This document shows positions 1 to 5,431 of a DNA stretch of 7,380 nucleotides, in pieces. The DNA is taken from contig DBWJ01000102.1 of NCBI GenBank assembly GCA_002308955.1, forward strand, positions 1 through 7,380, read 5' to 3'. Made by a program: the position numbers and the translations under genes. This DNA comes from Lachnoclostridium sp. UBA1241 (GTDB lineage Bacteria; Bacillota; Clostridia; Lachnospirales; Lachnospiraceae). Under the pieces are notes generated by a model, which was not told the origin of the DNA, did not search any database, and saw nothing but the letters and a program-made list of their open reading frames with translations. How positions within the stretch are numbered: the first letter of the stretch is position 1; every line of letters starts with the position of its first letter.

Positions 1-714
1 GGCTGGCAGAAGCAGGGCAACACCGACAATACCGTACAGGGGAAAATCGAATCGATGCTTTCTAAGCTGTTCGAGCAGGAGGTGGAGGTGCAGGGCTCCG
101 GCAGGACCGATGCCGGCGTGCACGCTTTGGGGCAGGTTGCAAGCTTCGGGGTCAATACGGATCTCGGGCCCGACAGGGTGATGGAACGGATGAATACGTT
201 TCTTCCGAAGGACATCGTCGTTACCGACTGCAGGCTTACGGACGCAAGGTTCCACGCGCGGCTCAACGCGAAGCGGAAGACCTACTGCTACCGGATTGTG
301 ACCGGGCCGCTCCGGCCGGTGTTCGGGAGGCAGTACGTGCTGTGGCATCCGGAGGCGCTTGATGTAGCAGCGATGAAGAAGGCGGCGGAAGCTGTCATCG
401 GGGAGCATGATTTTGCGAGTTTCTTAGGAAACCGCCATTATAAGAAATCGACGGTGCGAACCGTGTATGATATCACATTTGCCGAAGAAGTCCGACGAGA
501 AGGGGCGGCAGAGTTTCCGGAGCTCGTTATTTCGTATACCGGGAACGGGTTTCTGCCGAATATGGTGCGGATTCTTACGGGAACGCTTCTTCTGATCGGG
601 GAAGGGAAGCGGAAAAGTGATGAAATGAAAGAGATCCTTGAAGGAGCGGACAGGGCGCTTGCGGGGCCGACGGCACCAGCGCACGGGCTGACGCTTCTCA
701 GGGTGGAATATTAA
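1..714 (+). CDS. truA: tRNA pseudouridine synthase A, 5' end cut off by the window
   Basis: TruA converts uridines at positions 38-40 of the tRNA anticodon arm to pseudouridine in the cytoplasm. The frame is open from base 1 with 237 residues visible. It begins at GWQKQGNTDNTVQGKIE, which in this family lies about 15-25 residues after the start, so only a short N-terminal piece is missing. The ATG at base 55 is an internal Met, not the start. The catalytic motif GSGRTDAGVHALGQV is intact, with the nucleophilic Asp encoded at 109-111. Further family blocks follow: FHAR near base 250, the KTYCYRI strand, GEHDFASF, the NGFLPNMVR motif (FxxxMVR type) and a TAPAHGLTL-type C-terminus. The stop is at 712-714, and argF follows after 16 bases, probably on the same transcript. 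The identity is firm. Confidence 0.97.
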   Translation, partial: GWQKQGNTDNTVQGKIESMLSKLFEQEVEVQGSGRTDAGVHALGQVASFGVNTDLGPDRVMERMNTFLPKDIVVTDCRLTDARFHARLNAKRKTYCYRIVTGPLRPVFGRQYVLWHPEALDVAAMKKAAEAVIGEHDFASFLGNRHYKKSTVRTVYDITFAEEVRREGAAEFPELVISYTGNGFLPNMVRILTGTLLLIGEGKRKSDEMKEILEGADRALAGPTAPAHGLTLLRVEY

Positions 715-730
715 GCAGGAGGGATGCATT

Positions 731-1741
731 ATGAACATGAATATGAAAGGCAGATCGTTTTTAACACTGAAGGATTATACGCCCGAGGAGATTCTTTATT
801 TCCTCGACCTGGCAGCAGAGCTTCGCAGAAGAAAGAAGAACCGGATTCATGTGTCCGGCTGCGAGGGCAAGAATATCGCTTTGATTTTTGAGAAGACAAG
901 CACCCGTACGCGCTGCTCCTTCGAGGTGGCCGCGCACGACCTCGGCATGGGAACGACCTATCTTGATCCGTCTGCTTCGCAGATCGGCAAGAAAGAAAGC
1001 ATCGCCGATACCGCAAGAGTGCTCGGCAGAATGTTCGACGGCATTGAGTACCGCGGCTACGGCCAGGAAATCGTCGAGACGCTTTCGAAGGATTCCGGCG
1101 TTCCGGTCTGGAACGGACTGACGAACGAGTATCATCCGACGCAGATGCTTGCCGACATGCTCACCGTCCGCGACAATTTCGGACGCCTCAAGGGCATTAA
1201 GTTTGCGTATCTCGGGGATGCGCGCTACAACACCGGCAATTCGCTGATGATCGTGTGCAGCAAGCTAGGGTTGCATTTTGCGTGCGTTGCGCCGAAGAAA
1301 TACTGGCCGAATGAGGAATTAAGAGCGGTTTGCGAGGAGTACGCGAAGGCTTCGGGAGCGACGCTCACATTTACCGAAGATGTGATGGAAGGCACGAAGG
1401 ACGCCGACGTTATCTCGACCGACGTATGGGTTTCGATGGGCGAACCCGATGAGGTCTGGAACGAGCGGATTAAGGACCTGCTTCCTTATCAGGTGAACAT
1501 GAAGGTGATGAAGAACGCCGCGGACAATGCAATCTTTTTGCACTGCCTGCCGAGCTTCCACGACCTGAACACCGGTATCGGGAAGACAATCAGCGAGAAA
1601 TTCGGTCTTAATGAGATGGAAGTGACCGATGAAGTTTTCGAGTCCGAATACAGCAAGGTTTTCGACGAGGCGGAGAACCGCATGCATACGATCAAAGCCG
1701 TTATGTACGCGACTCTTTCCGAGGAAGAACTGCAGTTTTAA
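731..1741 (+). CDS. argF: ornithine carbamoyltransferase (anabolic type)
   Basis: Transfers the carbamoyl group of carbamoyl phosphate to L-ornithine to give citrulline, the sixth step of arginine synthesis, in the cytoplasm. The 336 residues match the usual length of about 330-335. The carbamoyl-phosphate motif STRTR is at residues 57-61 and continues as CSFEVAAHDLG; HPTQMLAD starts at 135; the ornithine-binding SMG loop is at 235-237; the HCLP motif with the active-site Cys is at 271-274, followed by SFHD where Ala is more common than Ser. The SMG loop plus HCLPxFHD argue for ornithine rather than aspartate or putrescine as acceptor. The ATG at 731 follows an AGGAGG-like site at 717-722; the ATG at 724 is out of frame and too close to that site. 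In-frame ATGs at 737 and 743 are possible but worse placed. No other arginine gene is visible here. Anabolic versus catabolic direction cannot be told from sequence alone. Confidence 0.96.
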   Translation: MNMNMKGRSFLTLKDYTPEEILYFLDLAAELRRRKKNRIHVSGCEGKNIALIFEKTSTRTRCSFEVAAHDLGMGTTYLDPSASQIGKKESIADTARVLGRMFDGIEYRGYGQEIVETLSKDSGVPVWNGLTNEYHPTQMLADMLTVRDNFGRLKGIKFAYLGDARYNTGNSLMIVCSKLGLHFACVAPKKYWPNEELRAVCEEYAKASGATLTFTEDVMEGTKDADVISTDVWVSMGEPDEVWNERIKDLLPYQVNMKVMKNAADNAIFLHCLPSFHDLNTGIGKTISEKFGLNEMEVTDEVFESEYSKVFDEAENRMHTIKAVMYATLSEEELQF

Positions 1742-1752
1742 GGAGAAAAGCG

Positions 1753-3180
1753 ATGAAGAAGCGGTTTTTGAGCATCCTGCTGGTGCTCGCCATGTTACTA
1801 AGCCTGACCGCATGCGGGAAGGAAGAAAGCAGCGTTAAGAGCGGCAAATCAAGAGACAAAGACGATGTGACCCAGGTTCCGAGCAAAGAACCGACGCAGG
1901 TGGTTACCCCGACCGAAGAGCCGACGCCTACCGACGGACCGGTTGCGACACCGACGCCGGATCCTTCGAAGCCTCCGGTTCCCGACGTTATGGAGGGCCC
2001 TTCCTTCGTTGTCGCAAAAGGCGACGGATGTGACCGCTACTGCGATTACTACACGGGCGACGGCCCCGCGTTCGATTCCGAAATCGATTATCTGTATATT
2101 ACCGAGCCCGGGTTTGACGGACTCGCAAAGGCCATCCGTATGCAGAATCTCGACGAATACCAAAAAGACGACACGGTGCGTCAGAGCGCAGCGGAGCTGC
2201 TTGACGAAGTGACGTATGAATTCGGCTACAAATGGTATCAGAAGAGCTACATCGATGTGACCCGGAACGACTCCAAGGTGTTCGCGTATACCCGCGCGAC
2301 GGATTCTTTCCTCGGCGGAGCGCAGAACTACTGGTCCAGAAAGGGCTATGTTTACGAAACACAGACCGGCGAGCCGATTGATCTTGCGACGATGATTACC
2401 GATATGAAGGGCTTCGCGGAAGACGTTCTTGCGCTGTTCTCCGTTTATGAGGACGATTACGGCTACTGGGATAACTGGAAGGAGCGCCTGACCGAGAGCA
2501 TTGCGGAAGGCGGTATCGGATGGACAGCCGTGGATGACGGTCTTATCGTATGGTGCAACAACGGCGTTCTGGCGCCTTATGTTGTCGGCGAAGTAAGCGT
2601 CGAATACCCGGTGGAGAAGTACTTCAAGCGGTTTAATCCGGAGTATATCGGTGCCTACGGATATTATGAAAAAACATCGAAGTATCCGGAGGGGCTGGTC
2701 GGACCGCTTGATTCCTGGAGTTATTTTCGCTCGGAGATGTACGGGGAACTGTTCTACGGCGTTGTGGACGGTCTCGGAGAGATGTACTGGGAAGACCTTG
2801 CGGCATTTCTCGATGAATTAGGCGTTGCCTATGAAGGTTTCGGTGATAAGGAGGCGGCCGAGCACGAGTCGGATGCCTACGCAATCTTCTATGACCGGGA
2901 GTTTGATGACCGTTACTTCGTCTACTTCTGGCCGGAAGACGAGTCGGTTACGGGAAGCCGTCAGGTAATGGATTACATCAGCCTTTATTTCGGCGACTAT
3001 GAATCCTTCCTGCTGATTGACATCGACGAGGACGGATACATCCGGTACAACATCATTGACTGTTCGTTCGACGGGAAGCGTGATTCTGCATACGTCTACA
3101 GTGCCTATGAGGCGCTTGATGTTATGATTATCACGATGGATTGCTACTACAGCGATATCAAGCAGGTTTATGAGAGATAA
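1753..3180 (+). CDS. LpA: lipoprotein with Thr/Pro linker and DUF3298-like domain
   Basis: A 475-residue predicted lipoprotein of unknown function. Residues 1-21 form a lipoprotein signal peptide: MKKR, a hydrophobic stretch, and the lipobox LTAC with the acylated Cys at 21. It is therefore expected on the outer face of the membrane. Residues about 37-78 are a low-complexity Thr/Pro/Glu linker. The region about 105-300 resembles the extracellular DUF4163/DUF3298 region of RsiV and PdaC: SEIDYLYITE (109-118), LGGAQ (GGA at 188-190, where the family usually has GGAH), a TGEPIDLATMITD strand, and LAPYVVGEV (APY at 274-276). Residues about 340-475 form a second domain, rich in Tyr and Asp and containing DCSFDG (436-441), which I do not recognise. 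The AAGGAG ribosome-binding site at 1740-1745 overlaps the argF stop codon, with 7 bases to the ATG, so translation is probably coupled to argF. LpB (5432-6847) is a full-length paralogue. The domain call was made by eye. Confidence 0.9.
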   Translation: MKKRFLSILLVLAMLLSLTACGKEESSVKSGKSRDKDDVTQVPSKEPTQVVTPTEEPTPTDGPVATPTPDPSKPPVPDVMEGPSFVVAKGDGCDRYCDYYTGDGPAFDSEIDYLYITEPGFDGLAKAIRMQNLDEYQKDDTVRQSAAELLDEVTYEFGYKWYQKSYIDVTRNDSKVFAYTRATDSFLGGAQNYWSRKGYVYETQTGEPIDLATMITDMKGFAEDVLALFSVYEDDYGYWDNWKERLTESIAEGGIGWTAVDDGLIVWCNNGVLAPYVVGEVSVEYPVEKYFKRFNPEYIGAYGYYEKTSKYPEGLVGPLDSWSYFRSEMYGELFYGVVDGLGEMYWEDLAAFLDELGVAYEGFGDKEAAEHESDAYAIFYDREFDDRYFVYFWPEDESVTGSRQVMDYISLYFGDYESFLLIDIDEDGYIRYNIIDCSFDGKRDSAYVYSAYEALDVMIITMDCYYSDIKQVYER

Positions 3181-3218
3181 AACGATGTCCAAAGGAAGGT
3201 TTATGAGGAATAAATCGG
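3164..3218 (+). repeat. short direct repeat across the LpA stop codon
   Basis: AGGTTTATGAG occurs at 3164-3174 and again at 3197-3207, exactly 33 bases apart, and similarity continues about 11 bases (AGATAAAACG versus GAATAAATCG). The spacing is a multiple of three, so the second copy repeats the C-terminal codons of LpA in the same frame: QVYER-stop in the first copy, KVYEE-stop in the second (stop at 3211-3213). It looks like a decayed tandem duplication of the gene end, but the exact match is short and chance is possible. Confidence 0.45.
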
Positions 3219-3231
3219 GAAAGGACAGGCC

Positions 3232-3591
3232 ATGTATCAGGACAAGGTAGTGCTCTGCGGAGCAAGCGCTTACGAGAAACTCTTTTATCTGAATCCGGAT
3301 TTTGACAATCTTCCGCAGGACGTAAAGGACCAGCTGAAGATTCTGTGCGTCTGCTTCACCGAGAAGGTCGGCGGACGGCTCATGCTTCAGTATGACGAAG
3401 AAGGAAATCTCGAATTCTCCGTTTCGGCCAATGAGGCGGACGCGATGTTCGACGAAATCGGAAGCGCGCTCGAGATTAAGAAGATTCAGGCGGAAGAAAG
3501 AGACTTTTTAGAGTCTTTGGAGTTATATTTCAAGGTATTCTTCTTAGGGCTTGACCCGGAAGAACCGGAGGATGGGGAGACGAAGTTATGA
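3232..3591 (+). CDS. small acidic protein of unknown function (possibly DUF6145)
   Basis: A 119-residue acidic protein starting MYQDKVVLCGASAYEKLFYL. It has no signal peptide or membrane segment and is expected in the cytoplasm. Visible features are two Cys near residues 38-40 (ILCVCF), a GGRLMLQYDEEGNLEFSV beta-type stretch, then FDEIGSALEIKKIQAEERDFLESLELYFKVFFLG, which looks helical, and an acidic tail. The pattern fits my recollection of the uncharacterised DUF6145 family of Lachnospiraceae, but this is from memory. The ATG at 3232 is the only reasonable start because an in-frame stop lies at 3211-3213; GGGAAAGGA at 3218-3226 provides the ribosome-binding site. The stop overlaps the coaX start by 4 bases (ATGA), implying translational coupling with pantothenate kinase. 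No function is assigned. Confidence 0.85.
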   Translation: MYQDKVVLCGASAYEKLFYLNPDFDNLPQDVKDQLKILCVCFTEKVGGRLMLQYDEEGNLEFSVSANEADAMFDEIGSALEIKKIQAEERDFLESLELYFKVFFLGLDPEEPEDGETKL

Positions 3592-4385
3592 AAAAGGATT
3601 TGCTTCTTGGGATTGACGTCGGCAATACGAATATTACGTACGGAATCTTTCAGGGCAAGAATATCCTGAAGACGTTCCGCATGACGACGAAAATGCAACG
3701 GACGTCCGACGAGTTCGGCGTCTGGATCACTTCCCTTCTCGGGGAGAGCGGCTTTACGCCCGAGGACCTGAAGGACGTTATTATTGCGTCGGTTGTTCCG
3801 GGAATCATGCATTCCCTGAATTCCGGCATTATCAAGTATCTGAAGAAGACGCCGATCGTGATCGGCGCCGGTACGAAGACGGGACTTCGCATCAATATGG
3901 CGAACCCGAAGGAGCTGGGCGCGGACCGCGTGGTGGACTGCGTTGCGGGTTATGAGCTGTACGGCGGACCGATCATGGTAATCGATTTCGGTACCGCGAC
4001 GACCTATGACCTCGTGCTCGACGGCTGCGTGTTCGAGACCGGTATCACGAGCCCGGGCATCCGCATCTGTGCGAATGCTTTGTGGAACGAGACCGCGAAG
4101 CTTCCGGAGATCGCAATCGAGAAGCCGGAAAGCATTCTTGCCCGCGACACGACGACGAGCATGCAGGCCGGTCTTGTGTACGGCTGCATCGGGCAGACCG
4201 AATACATCATCCGCAAGGTTAAGGAGAAAGCGGGGCTTTCCGAAATGAAGGTCGTTGCGACCGGCGGACTCGGACGAATTATTGCCGGTGAGACCGACAT
4301 GATTGACGTTTATGACCCCGACCTTACCCTGAAGGGGTTACAGATTATCTACGCGAAACAGCCGAAGCGGAAGGAAAGTGTATGA
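3588..4385 (+). CDS. coaX: type III pantothenate kinase
   Basis: Phosphorylates pantothenate with ATP to 4'-phosphopantothenate, the first committed step of coenzyme A synthesis, in the cytoplasm. CoaX enzymes belong to the ASKHA fold, are not inhibited by CoA and often need a monovalent cation (family knowledge). At 265 residues it has the usual length. Visible motifs in order: LGIDVGNTN with Asp10 (first phosphate-binding loop), GADR at 111-114 (pantothenate site), VIDFGTATTYD with Asp133 (second phosphate motif), TGITSPGIRICANAL, TAKLP, SMQAGLVYGCIG and VATGGLGR near the C-terminus. After GADR the sequence is VVD where I would usually expect an Asn at the last position. The ATG at 3588 overlaps the preceding stop, with GGGGAG at 3574-3579. 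The stop at 4383-4385 is itself embedded in an ATGA start for a small frame. Confidence 0.96.
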   Translation: MKKDLLLGIDVGNTNITYGIFQGKNILKTFRMTTKMQRTSDEFGVWITSLLGESGFTPEDLKDVIIASVVPGIMHSLNSGIIKYLKKTPIVIGAGTKTGLRINMANPKELGADRVVDCVAGYELYGGPIMVIDFGTATTYDLVLDGCVFETGITSPGIRICANALWNETAKLPEIAIEKPESILARDTTTSMQAGLVYGCIGQTEYIIRKVKEKAGLSEMKVVATGGLGRIIAGETDMIDVYDPDLTLKGLQIIYAKQPKRKESV

Positions 4386-4444
4386 TTTTTCGACGCGGAA
4401 AATGTAATAGCGGAAGGAAAGTATATGAGTTTCCGGATCGGAAA
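4367..4444 (+). repeat. duplicated translation-initiation region of dusB
   Basis: GCGGAAGGAAAGTGTATGA (4367-4385) and GCGGAAGGAAAGTATATGA (4410-4428) differ at one base and lie 43 bases apart. Similarity continues past the ATG: ATTTTTCGACGCGGAAA against GTTTCCGGATCGGAAA. Each copy has GGAAGGA exactly 6 bases before an ATG, and the encoded starts align as MIFRRGKCN against MSFRIGNVT. The copies are a degenerate tandem duplication of the dusB ribosome-binding site and first codons. The 43-base offset puts the upstream copy out of frame with dusB. Confidence 0.75.
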
Positions 4445-4456
4445 TGTGACAATTGA
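4382..4456 (+). CDS. possible 24-residue leader frame between coaX and dusB
   Basis: The upstream copy of the duplicated start region has an ATG at 4382 that overlaps the coaX stop (ATGA), preceded at 6 bases by GGAAGGA. It opens a frame of 24 codons beginning MIFRRGKCN and ending at TGA 4454-4456, 32 bases inside dusB in another frame. Ribosomes finishing coaX could restart here and then stop just after the true dusB start. Only the start signal and overlaps support translation; the peptide resembles nothing I know and may simply be a relic of the duplication. Confidence 0.25.
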   Translation: MIFRRGKCNSGRKVYEFPDRKCDN

Positions 4457-5393
4457 CAATGAAGTGGCTTTAGGACCGATGGCAGGCGTTACCGACCTGC
4501 CGTTTCGTCTCTTGTGCCGGGAACAGGGTGCCGGGCTTTTATATACCGAGATGGTGAGCGCCAAAGGCGTTTTGTACCATAACCGGAATACGGCCGAGCT
4601 TCTTGAGACCTGCGAGGCAGAGGACCCGATTGCTCTTCAGCTGTTCGGAAGCGCCCCGCAGATCATGGCGGAGCAGGCGAAGGCACTCGAGGAGCTTTCG
4701 TTTGTGTGCTTTGACATCAATATGGGCTGCCCGGTTCCGAAGGTCGTGAATAACGGCGAGGGTTCCGCATTGATGAAGGACCCGAAGCTTGTATATGAAA
4801 TCGTAAATGCGATGGTCCGCGCCCAGAAGAAGCCGGTAACGGTCAAGATCCGTAAGGGTTTCACCGAAGACAACGCCGTGGAGGTCGCGAAGGCATGCGA
4901 GGCTGCCGGCGCTTCGGCGGTTGCGGTGCACGGAAGACTTAGGGGCGAATACTACGGCGGAAAGACGGACTGGGACTGCATACGCCGCGTAAAGGAAGCG
5001 GTATCGGTTCCTGTTATCGGAAGCGGCGATGTGGACAGCGCGGAGAAAGCACTCCGCATGAAGGCGGAAACCGGCGTCGACGCGGTGATGATTGCAAGGG
5101 CCGCACGCGGAAATCCGTGGATATTTAAGCAGTGCAGGATGGCATTTGCCGGAGAAGAAGTTCCTAAACGGCCGACGGCAGAGGAAGTCGCGGAAACGGC
5201 GCTAAGGCATGCGCGGATGGCAATCGAGCGGTACGGCGAAAGGCGCGCAATGCCCGCGATGCGGAGCCATGTGGCGTGGTATTTTGCGGGGTATCCCGAT
5301 TCGGCGACGCTTCGAAGAAAAGCCAACGAGATTACGGGTTACCGGGAGCTTGAGGAGCTGCTCCGGGGATATACGGAAGGCAGAGCAGACTGA
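4425..5393 (+). CDS. dusB: tRNA-dihydrouridine synthase, DusB type
   Basis: FMN-dependent enzyme that uses NADPH to reduce uridine in the tRNA D-loop to dihydrouridine, in the cytoplasm. At 322 residues it has the usual DusB length. It opens with the TIM-barrel strand LGPMAGVTDLPFR, then YTEMVSAKG and PIALQLFGS. The active-site motif INMGCPVPKVVNNGEGSAL carries the catalytic Cys at 102; VTVKIRKG carries a likely FMN-contacting Lys at 141; AVHGRLRGEYYGG carries His169; GSGDVDS and MIARAARGNPWIF complete the phosphate-binding side. A C-terminal helical domain from about residue 245 fits tRNA binding. The HGRL and ARAARG segments depart slightly from the commoner HGRT and GRGALG. The ATG at 4425 is chosen because it has GGAAGGA at 4412-4418 and the conserved strand follows closely. 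DusB is the best subtype guess from Firmicute context; activity on specific tRNA positions is not shown. Confidence 0.95.
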   Translation: MSFRIGNVTIDNEVALGPMAGVTDLPFRLLCREQGAGLLYTEMVSAKGVLYHNRNTAELLETCEAEDPIALQLFGSAPQIMAEQAKALEELSFVCFDINMGCPVPKVVNNGEGSALMKDPKLVYEIVNAMVRAQKKPVTVKIRKGFTEDNAVEVAKACEAAGASAVAVHGRLRGEYYGGKTDWDCIRRVKEAVSVPVIGSGDVDSAEKALRMKAETGVDAVMIARAARGNPWIFKQCRMAFAGEEVPKRPTAEEVAETALRHARMAIERYGERRAMPAMRSHVAWYFAGYPDSATLRRKANEITGYRELEELLRGYTEGRAD

Positions 5394-5431
5394 TTACGAA
5401 AGAAAATCAGATTGATCCGGGAGGACGGGAC

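Noticed and set aside
55..714. truA starting at the ATG at base 55
   Set aside because: The frame is open upstream and encodes conserved TruA residues (GWQKQ...) before this Met, so the true start is outside the window.
1319..1813. 164-codon open frame on the minus strand
   Set aside because: Antisense shadow of argF, whose motifs are intact; no supporting ribosome-binding site or recognisable domain.
1753..3180. Extracellular solute-binding lipoprotein of an ABC transporter
   Set aside because: Despite the lipobox, no permease or ATPase genes are adjacent and the sequence signatures fit DUF3298 rather than a periplasmic-binding fold.
5390..5410. Hairpin CTGATT / AATCAG around the dusB stop
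   Set aside because: Only 6 AT-rich pairs with a 9-base loop and no T-run; too weak to call a terminator, and LpB follows closely.
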